Shown here: positions 52,506 to 60,650 of the stretch, piece after piece
How the letters are laid out: each line of letters opens with the position of its first letter
How positions within the stretch are numbered: the stretch's first letter is position 1
NCBI GenBank assembly: GCA_046292765.1
Contig: JBKBQA010000004.1
Coordinates: 62,001-126,000 of the forward strand
Reading direction: 5' to 3'
DNA length: 64,000 bases
Source of the DNA: PGZG01 sp046292765
GTDB taxonomy: Bacteria; Pseudomonadota; Gammaproteobacteria; Pseudomonadales; Alcanivoracaceae
Notes under the pieces: model-generated
Seen by the model: the letters and a program-made list of their open reading frames with translations, nothing else
Told to the model about the DNA's origin: nothing
The model's database searches: none
Made by a program: the position numbers and the translations under genes

Positions 52506-53831
52506 TCAGCCATCCACTCCTTTCAGCTTGACGATGATCTGCAGGCCACCCAGGGTGGAATGGCTTGCTTCAATACTGCCTTGATGCGCCTCGACAATCC
52601 GTTGGCACAGGGCAAGGCCAAGGCCCGCGCCGCCGAGCTGGCGATTGCGTGAACTTTCGACCCGGAACAGGCGATCAAACAACTCCTGCTGATCCGCGTC
52701 GCTGACTCCCGGGGCACTGTCGGCAATAACGATCTGCAGCTGATCGCCCTCGCGCATCAGGCCTAGCTGGACCCGACCACCGGCATCGGTGTACTTGAGG
52801 CTGTTGTCGAGCAGGTTATCGATCAGCTGACGCAGACGGGTGGTGTCGCCGTCAATAAAGATGGCCTCACCCTGTGGCTGCCAGTCGAGGCTCAGGCCAT
52901 GGTCGCTGAATCTGCCCGCCATGGCGTGAACGGCTTCGTCCAGCAAGGCGGTGAGGTTGAAGCGGCTGAAACGGTAGCGCAGTGTGCCGGCATCGGCCAT
53001 GGCCAGATCATGGAGGTCGTCGAGCAGGTGTTTCAGGTGCAGCACTTCCTGATGCAGGGAGGCGAGTCGTTCCGGGTTGGCTTCGCGGACACCGTCCACC
53101 AGGGCTTCCAGCTCGCCCTGCAGTACCGCCACCGGGGTGCGCAGTTCATGGGATATATCCGCCAGCCAGCGTTCCCGTGCGGCACTGGATTCCGCCAGCG
53201 AGTGCGCCAGGCGATTCATGCTGCGGATCAGGTCGCCGAGTTCGTCCTGACGCTGTTCCGGCAACCGGGACTGGTATTCGCCAACGCTGAGACGGCGCGC
53301 CAACGTCGCGCTCTGTTCGATCGGTTTCAGCAATTGGCGAGACAGCCACCAGGTGCCGAGCAACGCCAGCAGCAACGCCGGCAAGATGATCCTGATAAGG
53401 GTGCTGATCTGACTGTCGCGGAAGTTGCGAGCTAGCCGGTCGCGATGACGGCTACCACTGGGCAGGCCGACCCAGCCGACGATGTCCCCGTCCGCTACCA
53501 CCGGCTGCAGGGCCAGATCCTGCGGTGCGATATCGGGGCCGAATATCGGCTCGCGATCTTCATCGAGCAGCACCAGATTCCGTGGCAGGGAGCGACGACC
53601 ATTTTCCTCGGCCCAGATCAGCAGGCGCAGGCTGATGCCGGCAAAATCGCCCTGACTACTGTAGTAATCGGCGAAATCTCCGGCCATCTCGGTCAGCAGT
53701 GATTGCTGGCGCTCATTGAGGAAGCGATCGAGGCCGCGCTCGAAGCCGAGCTGGAACAGGGCCGCCATGGTCAACACCAGTACGACACTGACGGACAGCA
53801 GGGTAATGAAGACACGAGTGCGCAAACGCAT
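52506..53831 (-). CDS. baeS: BaeS-like sensor histidine kinase
   Basis: A 441-residue inner-membrane kinase with two membrane segments (about residues 8-28 and 146-166) bracketing a periplasmic sensor, then a HAMP domain, HisKA with H228 (ISHELRTP), and HATPase. The G1 box reads DSAPGVSD; the Ala is shared with BaeS as I recall it, so it is not a defect. The G2 box is GGAGLGLAL. It is first in the baeS-baeR-spy-like row, and its stop abuts the baeR start. Confidence 0.88.
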   Translation of the reverse strand: MRLRTRVFITLLSVSVVLVLTMAALFQLGFERGLDRFLNERQQSLLTEMAGDFADYYSSQGDFAGISLRLLIWAEENGRRSLPRNLVLLDEDREPIFGPDIAPQDLALQPVVADGDIVGWVGLPSGSRHRDRLARNFRDSQISTLIRIILPALLLALLGTWWLSRQLLKPIEQSATLARRLSVGEYQSRLPEQRQDELGDLIRSMNRLAHSLAESSAARERWLADISHELRTPVAVLQGELEALVDGVREANPERLASLHQEVLHLKHLLDDLHDLAMADAGTLRYRFSRFNLTALLDEAVHAMAGRFSDHGLSLDWQPQGEAIFIDGDTTRLRQLIDNLLDNSLKYTDAGGRVQLGLMREGDQLQIVIADSAPGVSDADQQELFDRLFRVESSRNRQLGGAGLGLALCQRIVEAHQGSIEASHSTLGGLQIIVKLKGVDG

Positions 53832-53933
53832 TAGAGACTCGGCAAGCAGGACCAGCCGTCATGCTACCGCATCCATGCTGGCGGGACGGGAACTTGCACA
53901 GAGTTTTCACGATTGTGGCGGAGCAGGGGAAAT

Positions 53934-53978
53934 GAGCAAAAAAACGGCGCCCAGAGGGCGCCGGTAAATATTTTGCTC
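53934..53978 (-). terminator. Nested hairpin; strong intrinsic terminator on the minus strand
   Basis: An 8-bp GC stem (CGGCGCCC with GGGCGCCG, 53945-53963) is nested in GAGCAAAA (53934-53941) pairing with TTTTGCTC (53971-53978). Read on the minus strand the GC stem is followed by seven T residues, the form of a classic terminator. There is no established gene ending here on that strand, so it implies a transcript from the 54.0-54.3 kb gap. Confidence 0.8.
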
Positions 53979-54006
53979 GGGAGAGCTATCACGGAGATGA
54001 ACTCCA

Positions 54007-54198
54007 TTACCCGGCCGAAGCCGAGGGGGCCAGTGTAGGGAAAAATGGCACTGTGACATTAGCTGCTGAGACAGAGATGACGGCGTTAAGGTCAAGAGCT
54101 AGCACTATGGTATTAGATCTGTCCGGGTCATCCGCCAGCCTGCCCTCGGCAAAACAGAGCTCGGCCCCGGCCGGACAAGTCGGGCAGGCCCGATCCAT
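54007..54198 (-). CDS. Possible 63-residue small protein of unknown function
   Basis: An open frame on the minus strand starts MDRACPTCPAGAELCF and ends in LAPSASAG, 28 nt before the nested terminator. Three cysteines fall in the first 15 residues. In favour: it ends right where a terminator begins, in a gap with nothing else. Against: there is no visible ribosome binding site and third-position GC is weak in the middle of the frame. It could instead be part of a small non-coding RNA. Confidence 0.3.
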   Translation of the reverse strand: MDRACPTCPAGAELCFAEGRLADDPDRSNTIVLALDLNAVISVSAANVTVPFFPTLAPSASAG

Positions 54199-54371
54199 AC
54201 AGAGCGACTAGCATTACTGATCTAATAAATCGATATAAAGACGCCATTTTATCGCCTTTCACAATAAATTAGCTGGTCATAAGCTGGCCTCACAGCGTTT
54301 TAACCTGCTGCCAAAGTACGGAGCGTCGAGTCGAGGCGCCGTTAACCCCTTAACTGATTGAGGATGCCGAG
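54199..54371. other. AT-rich intergenic stretch ahead of the DoxX gene
   Basis: With the preceding stretch this forms a 540-nt gap between baeS and the doxX-like gene. It is markedly AT-rich around 54220-54280 and probably holds promoters in both directions; I see no RNA gene or repeat that I can name. Confidence 0.45.
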
Positions 54372-54764
54372 ATGGACCGATTCACCCCAGCCCTGATGCT
54401 CGCCGCCCGCGTGCTGCTGGCACTGATCTTTGTCAGCGCCGGCTACAGCAAGATCGGCGGTTATGAAGGTACCCGGCAATACATGGAAATGTTCGGGGTG
54501 CCCGGTGCCCTGCTGCCGTTGGTCATAGTTGCGGAGCTGGGCGGCGGCCTGGCACTGATTGCCGGATTCTTGACCCGGCTGACGTCGGCGGCGCTGGCGG
54601 CATTCTGTATCGTCTCGGCGCTGATCTTTCATGCTAACTTCGCTGACGGCATGCAACAAATCCTGTTCATGAAAAACATCGCCATCGCCGGCGGTTTCCT
54701 GACGCTGCTTGCTCATGGTGCTGGACGCTGGAGCGTCGATCACAAGCTGGGCCTGAAACTCTGA
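54372..54764 (+). CDS. DoxX family membrane protein
   Basis: A 130-residue protein with four membrane segments and the DoxX pattern: MLAARVLLALIFVSAGYSKIGGYEGTRQYMEMFGVPGALLP, then ELGGGLALIAGFLTRLTSAALAAFCIVSALIFHANF. Family members are linked to redox and sulfur metabolism, with no defined activity for most. A ribosome binding site GAGGATGCCGAG precedes the ATG. It stands alone, followed by a terminator. Confidence 0.9.
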   Translation: MDRFTPALMLAARVLLALIFVSAGYSKIGGYEGTRQYMEMFGVPGALLPLVIVAELGGGLALIAGFLTRLTSAALAAFCIVSALIFHANFADGMQQILFMKNIAIAGGFLTLLAHGAGRWSVDHKLGLKL

Positions 54765-54789
54765 TTCCCCTTACGCTCGGGAGCGCTTG

Positions 54790-54811
54790 CCCCGCTTCGG
54801 CGGGGTTTTTT
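54790..54811 (+). terminator. Intrinsic terminator after doxX-like gene
   Basis: CCCCGC and GCGGGG form a stem closed by a TTCG tetraloop and followed by six T residues. Confidence 0.92.
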
Positions 54812-54893
54812 CGCTCCTTGAGTGGGCGGAGGCTGTGTTTCGACGAGGGTTTTCGGGCTACTCTTCCGGTTCGTTCTGCCACACGACTCGCTG

Positions 54894-55493
54894 ATGCACA
54901 CCGCTGATCCCGCCCTTCGCTGGCATATCCTTGCGCTCGCCCTGCTGATGCTGGTGTTGGGCCTGTTTCATGACAGCGTCAATCCATGGTTGGAGTACCA
55001 GCGCGACAGCATTGCCGCAGGACAATGGTGGCGGCTGGCGAGCGGCCATCTGGTGCATATGAACCTGTGGCATCTGGGGATGAACCTGACCGGCTTCCTG
55101 CTGTGCTGGCTCTTCTTCCCGGATCTGCTGACCCGGCGGCGACTGTGGCTGTGGCTACTGGTATCGATCCCGCTGGTCAGCGCCGGATTCTGGTTCCTTG
55201 ATACGGACCTTCAGGGCTATGTCGGTCTGTCCGGCATTCTCCACGGGTTACTGGTGATGTGCCTGCTGGCCGGTTTTCAGGGTCACCCGCGTCTGCACGG
55301 CCTGGTGCTGGCGCTGGTGGCGGGCCGGTTGGTCTGGGAGCAGTGGCCGGGGTATGACGTCAACTATCTCTATGACACCATCGGCGGTGCCGTACACGTC
55401 AATGCGCACCTGTACGGCAGTCTGGTCGGGGCGATGCTCGGGGGAGCGTTATGGTGGCAGCGGTACAGCAAGGCAAACGTAACCGGATCCTGA
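54894..55493 (+). CDS. rrtA: Rhombosortase (rhomboid-family intramembrane protease)
   Basis: A 199-residue six-helix rhomboid-type protease. The catalytic serine is S113 in GLSGILHG and the histidine H172 in NAHLYG, with the HLGMN motif (H60, N64) in helix 2. The GLSGxLHG and AHL patterns match rhombosortase, which cleaves proteins carrying a C-terminal GlyGly-CTERM signal. Open frame extends upstream to a GTG at 54822; I chose the ATG at 54894 because it begins at the first membrane segment, but no good ribosome binding site marks either. No GlyGly-CTERM substrate is encoded in this window. Confidence 0.85.
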   Translation: MHTADPALRWHILALALLMLVLGLFHDSVNPWLEYQRDSIAAGQWWRLASGHLVHMNLWHLGMNLTGFLLCWLFFPDLLTRRRLWLWLLVSIPLVSAGFWFLDTDLQGYVGLSGILHGLLVMCLLAGFQGHPRLHGLVLALVAGRLVWEQWPGYDVNYLYDTIGGAVHVNAHLYGSLVGAMLGGALWWQRYSKANVTGS

Positions 55494-57151
55494 TGCTGTT
55501 TGGCCTGCCGTTCCTGTTGGCGGGGCTGGCGGTGCTGATCGCCGGCCCGCTGCACACGCTGCGACTGCACTACCTCAGCGCCCATTGGGACCAGGTGCCC
55601 GCCCGTCTTCATGAGGTGGCACTGATCAGCTCGCGTGGCTCAGATTCCACCACCTACCGGGTTCAGGTTCGTTACGACTACGACTACCGCGGTCGTCGCT
55701 ATCAGGGAGACCGGGCCAGCTACGATACCGGCAGCGATAACATCGGCGACGATCAGGCTCGTCTTGCTGCGCGGCTGGAGCAGGTTCATCGTGCCGGCCA
55801 TGAGGTGATGGTCTGGGTGAATCCGGATAACCCGGTCGAGTCGTTGCTGGTGCGGGAGTTGCGCTGGAACAAGCTGCTGTTCGGTTCGGTTTTTGGCCTG
55901 ATCTTTGTCGCGGCGGGCACCGTCATGGTGCTCTGGGGCGCGCGCCGCATTCATGGTGTTGAACCCGCCCGGGTGCAGGGGCCGATCCACTCCACCGAAC
56001 GCTACGGCTATTGGCTGTGGCTCGCCATGGGCAGCCTGTTCGTGCTGATGCCGTTGCCGGCAATGATCGAGCTGCCGGCCATGGTCAGCGGCGGTGAGTG
56101 GGCGATTCTGGTGGTGCTGGTGTTTCCGGCGGTGGGCGCCTGGCTGTTCTATCTCGGTGTTCGTGGCCGGCGCAGCTGGCGCCACTATGGCCCGCTTCCC
56201 GTCGAGATGGATCCTCAGCCGGGGCAGATCGGTGGCGAGGTGGCTGGCCGGATACATTTGCCTCAGCCCTGGCAGGGGGACAATCCGTACCGGGTTACCC
56301 TGCAATGCCTGCTCTCAAGCGAAACCGGATCGGGTAAAAACCGCCGCCGCAGTGAATCGCTGGTATGGCAGCAGGAACAGGTGCCGCATGCCGAGGCCAC
56401 CGGGGCAGGCACAGAGCTGCGCTTTCTGTTCGAACCGCCAGCGGAATTGCCTGCCAGCGAGATGCAGGGCCGGCGCTATCACCTCTGGAAACTGCTGCTG
56501 TGCGGACCGGCATCCCCGGTGCCGCTGGAGCGCACCTACACCCTGCCGGTGGTGAAGGGTAGCGGCCGCTCGCGGATTGTTATTCCCGATCGTCACCGCG
56601 AGCGGGAACAGCAGCAGGCGAGGGTGCGCGCGCTCGACAGCGTGGTCAGTCAGATCGCCGTCAGTCAGCAGGGTGGCGCGGTGCAGATCCATACGCCGTT
56701 TGGTCTTCACATGGGCATCAAGCTGGTGCTGCTGGTGTGTGGTCTGGTGTTTGCCGGAGCGGCGCTGTTCCTGACGCTGGAGGCGCTGAAAGAAGGCGGC
56801 ATGCTGTGGTTTATGGCGGTGCTGTTCTCCGCGTTCGGCTACCCGATGCTGGCCGGGGGAATCTTTACCACCGGTCGCTCCCTGCGGGCCGAGGTCCGGC
56901 AGGGACGGTTGCGTACCGTGCGCTACTGGTGCGGCGTGCCGCTGTGGCGGCGCGAACTTGTGCTTGACCGGGCAGAGCAGTTTGCATTGAAGGCCGGCAG
57001 CTCCAGCAATGATGGGCGGCGCCATCAGCAGTATTTTCATCTGGAAGCCGTTCATGCCGGCAGGCGGGTGCGGGTGGCAGAGGATATTCTCGGCCGCGAA
57101 GCCGCCGAGGCGCTGCGCGACAGCTTGATTCGCCTGCTTGGGCTGCGCTGA
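55451..57151 (+). CDS. DUF3592 domain membrane protein
   Basis: A 566-residue protein with about six membrane segments (near residues 15-34, 142-163, 180-200, 213-233, 417-440 and 452-475) and DUF3592-type extracytoplasmic beta stretches (ALISSRGSDSTTYRVQVRYDYDYRGRRYQG, AGHEVMVWVNPDNPVES). The function of the family is unknown. It overlaps rrtA by 43 nt, and its ATG at 55451 has a strong GGGGGAG ribosome binding site inside rrtA. A second ATG at 55493 (TGATG) is an alternative. The overlap suggests joint expression with the protease. Confidence 0.82.
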   Translation: MVAAVQQGKRNRILMLFGLPFLLAGLAVLIAGPLHTLRLHYLSAHWDQVPARLHEVALISSRGSDSTTYRVQVRYDYDYRGRRYQGDRASYDTGSDNIGDDQARLAARLEQVHRAGHEVMVWVNPDNPVESLLVRELRWNKLLFGSVFGLIFVAAGTVMVLWGARRIHGVEPARVQGPIHSTERYGYWLWLAMGSLFVLMPLPAMIELPAMVSGGEWAILVVLVFPAVGAWLFYLGVRGRRSWRHYGPLPVEMDPQPGQIGGEVAGRIHLPQPWQGDNPYRVTLQCLLSSETGSGKNRRRSESLVWQQEQVPHAEATGAGTELRFLFEPPAELPASEMQGRRYHLWKLLLCGPASPVPLERTYTLPVVKGSGRSRIVIPDRHREREQQQARVRALDSVVSQIAVSQQGGAVQIHTPFGLHMGIKLVLLVCGLVFAGAALFLTLEALKEGGMLWFMAVLFSAFGYPMLAGGIFTTGRSLRAEVRQGRLRTVRYWCGVPLWRRELVLDRAEQFALKAGSSSNDGRRHQQYFHLEAVHAGRRVRVAEDILGREAAEALRDSLIRLLGLR

Positions 57152-57154
57152 TTC

Positions 57155-57163
57155 TGCTAGACT
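57155..57163 (+). promoter_or_regulatory. Candidate extended -10 promoter for leuA
   Basis: TGC-TAGACT forms an extended -10 element about 43 nt before leuA. No good -35 is seen. I found no leucine-rich leader peptide or attenuator. Confidence 0.35.
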
Positions 57164-57205
57164 TGCGCCATTGCCGGGCAGCCCGGATCACGATTGAGAG
57201 ACCCC

Positions 57206-58753
57206 ATGAACAAAGACCGCCTGATCATTTTCGATACCACCTTGCGTGATGGTGAACAAAGCCCGGGCGCCACCATGGACCGCGACGAAAAGCTGCGCAT
57301 TGCCAAAGCGCTGGAGCGGTTGCGGGTCGATGTGATCGAGGCCGGATTCGCCATTGCCAGTCAGGGTGACTTCGAGTCGGTCAAGGCGATTGCAGAAACC
57401 ATCAAGGAATCCACGGTCTGTTCACTGGCGCGTGCCAAAGAGGCCGATATTGATCGAGCCGGTGAAGCCCTGCGCCATGCCGAGAGTGGCCGCATACACA
57501 CCTTTATCGCCACCAGCCCGATCCACATGCAACACAAGTTGCGTATGCAGCCGGACGAGGTGGTGGAAGCGGCGGTGAAGGCGGTGAAATATGCTCGCAA
57601 CCTGTGCGCGGATGTGGAGTTTTCCTGTGAGGATGCGGGCCGTTCGGAGCTTGATTTTCTCTGCCGCATTATCGAGAAAGTGATTGATGCCGGTGCTCGC
57701 ACCATTAACATCCCGGATACCGTGGGCTATGCGATACCGGAACAGTTTGGCTACACCATCGGCCAGCTGATCGAGCGCATTCCCAACAGCCACAAGGCGG
57801 TGTTCTCGGTGCATTGCCACAATGATCTGGGGCTGGCGGTGGCCAACTCTCTGGCGGCGGTGTTGAACGGCGCTCGTCAGGTGGAGTGCACTATCAATGG
57901 TCTGGGTGAGCGTGCTGGCAACGCCTCTCTGGAAGAAATCGTCATGGCGGTACGTACCCGCGGTGATCTGTTCCCGGTGGAAACCCGCATCGACACCACC
58001 GGGATTGTGCCGGCGTCGCGGCTGGTGTCCACCATCACCGGCTTCCCGGTGCAGCCGAACAAGGCCATTGTTGGTGCCAATGCCTTTGCTCATGAGTCCG
58101 GCATTCATCAGGATGGCGTGCTCAAACATCGCGAAACCTACGAGATCATGCGCGCCGAAGATGTCGGCTGGCACACCAACCGCATGGTGATGGGCAAGCA
58201 CTCTGGCCGGGCGGCGTTCCGGGCCCGCCTTGAAGAGCTGGGTATCAGCTTCGATACCAATGAAGCCCTGAATGACACCTTCCAGCGCTTCAAGGATCTT
58301 GCCGACAAGAAGCACGAGGTGTTCGACGAAGATCTTCAGGCGCTGGTCAGCGATGCCAAAAAGGCCGCTGAAGAGGAACGTTTCAAACTCGTGTTGCTGG
58401 AAGCCAGTTCGAAAACCGGCGAAACCCCGGAGGCGCGGGTGGTGGTGAACATGGATGGTCACGAAGTGGAAGCTCGCGCTGAGGGCGCCGGGCCGGTGGA
58501 TGCTACCTTCCGCGCCATTGAGCAGATCGCCAGAAGTGAGTCGACGTTGCAGCTGTACTCGGTGAATGCCATTACATCCGGCACGGACAGTCAGGGCGAG
58601 GTCACCGTGCGGCTGGAACGGGGCGGACGCATCGTCAACGGGCATGGTGCCGATACCGATATTATTACTGCCTCAGCCAAGGCCTATCTCGATGCCTTGA
58701 ATCATTTTGCCGCAGGCGTACCGCGCGCTCATCCGCAGGCGGCGGATGTCTGA
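57206..58753 (+). CDS. leuA: LeuA, 2-isopropylmalate synthase
   Basis: The 515-residue enzyme condenses acetyl-CoA with 2-oxoisovalerate in leucine synthesis. The HMGL-like TIM barrel begins IIFDTTLRDGEQSPGA and includes IATSPIHMQHKLR, NIPDTVGYAIPEQ, HCHNDLGLAVANS and HESGIHQDG. The C-terminal regulatory (LeuA dimer) domain is complete. The ATG at 57206 follows a GAGAG stretch; a TTG four codons upstream is less likely. Confidence 0.97.
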   Translation: MNKDRLIIFDTTLRDGEQSPGATMDRDEKLRIAKALERLRVDVIEAGFAIASQGDFESVKAIAETIKESTVCSLARAKEADIDRAGEALRHAESGRIHTFIATSPIHMQHKLRMQPDEVVEAAVKAVKYARNLCADVEFSCEDAGRSELDFLCRIIEKVIDAGARTINIPDTVGYAIPEQFGYTIGQLIERIPNSHKAVFSVHCHNDLGLAVANSLAAVLNGARQVECTINGLGERAGNASLEEIVMAVRTRGDLFPVETRIDTTGIVPASRLVSTITGFPVQPNKAIVGANAFAHESGIHQDGVLKHRETYEIMRAEDVGWHTNRMVMGKHSGRAAFRARLEELGISFDTNEALNDTFQRFKDLADKKHEVFDEDLQALVSDAKKAAEEERFKLVLLEASSKTGETPEARVVVNMDGHEVEARAEGAGPVDATFRAIEQIARSESTLQLYSVNAITSGTDSQGEVTVRLERGGRIVNGHGADTDIITASAKAYLDALNHFAAGVPRAHPQAADV

Positions 58754-59462
58754 GATGAACGAACTGCTGCGCCAGCGCTACCTGAGGCAGATGGGTTTTA
58801 CGCCCTGGGTGGCGGCTGAACCGTTGCCCGGTGCGGCGCCTTCGGTGCTGCTGGAGTGGCCGGAGACCGGGGCAGCAAGGGCGCCTGTGCCAGCCACCAT
58901 CGAGGCCGCCGATCCGGCGCCGGTCAGCATGCCCTCGCTGACTCCGGAGTCGCTGCCTGCCAGTGCCGCCACGGCCGCCGCTGCAGAGCCCGCAGGCGGG
59001 TTGCCTGTTACGCCCTCGCTGGCCTTTACCCTGCAGGCCCATGCTACCGGCACACTGCAGGTATGGACTGAGCAACAACGAGTGGATGCGCCATCGCTTG
59101 GGCGTGATGAATTGCAGTTACTGACAGCGCTGATGAAGCTGTTTAATGGTGTGCCGCAACCGGAAGGCAAGCGTCTGGTGTGTGGCTCCACTGCCGGGCA
59201 ACCGATGACCGCAGAGGTAGCCCGTTCGATGTTTTCCGTTTTTCTGCGCAGCCTGCTCGGCCGCGACACGGAGGTGAGGGTGTTGCTGTGTGTGAGCGAC
59301 GACACCGCCCGCGCCCTGTTTGATGCGCCGCGCTATCAGCCAGTAATGGTTGGCAAGGTGCAATGTCTGCCAGTCAGTTCGCTGGCAGAAATGCTGGCCG
59401 ACCCGGCTCAGCACAAGCGCCTTAGCTGGCAGGCCATGCTGGCGCATGGATTCCATGGCTGA
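58746..59462 (+). CDS. holD: HolD-like protein, probable DNA polymerase III psi subunit
   Basis: A 238-residue protein. Its N-terminus (NELLRQRYLRQMGFTPWVAAEPLPGA) fits the chi-binding segment of HolD (R-x-x-x-L-x-x-x-G-I/F-x-x-W), and the end (LADPAQHKRLSWQAML) resembles the HolD C-terminus (ANPTARAALWQQI). An Ala/Pro-rich low-complexity linker occupies about residues 48-90, so the protein is roughly 100 residues longer than the E. coli form. It lies immediately before rimI, just as holD does in E. coli. Psi joins the clamp loader to SSB through chi. The family is poorly conserved, so the call rests on both ends and synteny. Confidence 0.72.
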   Translation: MSEMNELLRQRYLRQMGFTPWVAAEPLPGAAPSVLLEWPETGAARAPVPATIEAADPAPVSMPSLTPESLPASAATAAAAEPAGGLPVTPSLAFTLQAHATGTLQVWTEQQRVDAPSLGRDELQLLTALMKLFNGVPQPEGKRLVCGSTAGQPMTAEVARSMFSVFLRSLLGRDTEVRVLLCVSDDTARALFDAPRYQPVMVGKVQCLPVSSLAEMLADPAQHKRLSWQAMLAHGFHG

Positions 59463-59919
59463 CCTGCACGCCGGTTTCCGACTGCGGCCAATGACGGAAG
59501 AGGATGTCGATGCGGTAGTGGCAATCGAAAATGCCACCCAGCCCACTCCCTGGACGGCCCGGATATTCCTCGATTGTTTTGTTTCGCACTACGACTGCCG
59601 GGTGGTGACCCACGGCGAGCAGGTGGTGGGCTTTGCGGTGTTGTCTTCTGTGCTCGATGAGGTGCACTTGCTGAATATCGCGGTTGCCCCGGCGATGCAG
59701 CGGCGCGGTATCGCCTGGGCTGCCCTGAAGGAGATTGCTGCTGATTACCAGCGCCCGGACATGCGTTCGCTGTACCTCGAAGTGCGCGAGAGCAATCAGG
59801 GCGCCCGCGCCCTGTATCAGCGCATGGGCTTTCAGATGATCGGCGAGCGCAAAAACTATTACCGCACTTCGGGTGGCCGCGAAAACGCTATCCTGATGAT
59901 GAAGCCGTTACAGCCGTAG
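59455..59919 (+). CDS. rimI: RimI, ribosomal protein bS18 N-alpha-acetyltransferase
   Basis: A 154-residue GNAT acetyltransferase with the acetyl-CoA motif VAPAMQRRGIAWAALKEI and RESNQGARALYQRMGFQMIGERKNYYR, typical of RimI. It acetylates the N-terminus of ribosomal protein S18. The ATG at 59455 overlaps the holD-like gene by 8 nt; an ATG three codons earlier is possible. Confidence 0.94.
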   Translation: MADLHAGFRLRPMTEEDVDAVVAIENATQPTPWTARIFLDCFVSHYDCRVVTHGEQVVGFAVLSSVLDEVHLLNIAVAPAMQRRGIAWAALKEIAADYQRPDMRSLYLEVRESNQGARALYQRMGFQMIGERKNYYRTSGGRENAILMMKPLQP

Positions 59920-59947
59920 CTGCCCCCTCCACACACAGAAATTGGCG

Positions 59948-60484
59948 TTATGAGCGGGAGCGGATCAGCTGGTCAAGCGCGCCCGGCAGGGCTTCGAGAG
60001 CGGGGCTGATGGTGTCGCGCACCACCCGTTCCACCGCCGGCATGATCGACCGTGACAGCAGCTTCGGCACTCCGGGCAGCTCATGCGGGGTGACATCAAG
60101 GTCGCCGATAATCTGCATCCGTGTGCCACCGTCCTGAGAGTCGAGCAGGAACTGGCCGCGGCAACTGAACAGCTCTCGCAGTGCTTCTGTGTAGAACAGG
60201 AACTCCACCTCTCGGCGCTGGTGATGCCAGTGGGTGTCAGAGCGCACTTCGTCGAGCAGATCGCGCAGAAATGGCCGCGCCACCGCCGGCACCACCACAT
60301 GATCAATGCCCCAGGCATAATTGATCCGCGCTGGTCCGGACGGCTCGGAGTCCCGGTGCAGCTCGCGGATATGCCGCACATGTGGCAAGCCTGCGGGCAG
60401 CAGGCACAGGTCGTGGTGCAGGGAATGCCATGCCTCATCCAGATCGACGGCGATTACCTGCTCGAAATGCAGTGTAATTGTCAT
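59948..60484 (-). CDS. SRPBCC (START-like) fold protein of unknown function
   Basis: A 178-residue soluble protein with the strand-helix layout of the SRPBCC superfamily: VIAVDLDEAWHSLHHDLCLLPAGLPHV, REVEFLFYTEALRELFSCRGQFLL, then RMQIIGDLDVTPHELPGVPKLLSRSIMPAVERVVRDTISP as the long final helix. Such proteins hold hydrophobic ligands in a cavity; the ligand here is unknown. It is a single minus-strand gene between rimI and prfC. Confidence 0.75.
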   Translation of the reverse strand: MTITLHFEQVIAVDLDEAWHSLHHDLCLLPAGLPHVRHIRELHRDSEPSGPARINYAWGIDHVVVPAVARPFLRDLLDEVRSDTHWHHQRREVEFLFYTEALRELFSCRGQFLLDSQDGGTRMQIIGDLDVTPHELPGVPKLLSRSIMPAVERVVRDTISPALEALPGALDQLIRSRS

Positions 60485-60608
60485 TGTTTTTACTATGTTT
60501 TCTCATTTCCGGCCCGAAAGCGGAGCCCCATTGGACCTAAAATCGGCCGCTGTTGCCACCCCTGCGACAGCGGCCATGCCTGGGGCAGCAGCCCGGCACA
60601 GAAATCGC

Positions 60609-60614
60609 TATACT
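60609..60614 (+). promoter_or_regulatory. Candidate -10 box ahead of prfC
   Basis: A TATACT box lies 37 nt before the prfC start with no matching -35 box. Confidence 0.3.
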
Positions 60615-60650
60615 GCCGCCCTTTACTGCCGACCCCACAGCCAGATTGCC

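Noticed and set aside
52700..52760. DSAPGV in the G1 box of the BaeS-like kinase taken at first as a lost glycine
   Set aside because: The same residues occur in BaeS itself as I recall it, so it supports the assignment rather than indicating a defect.
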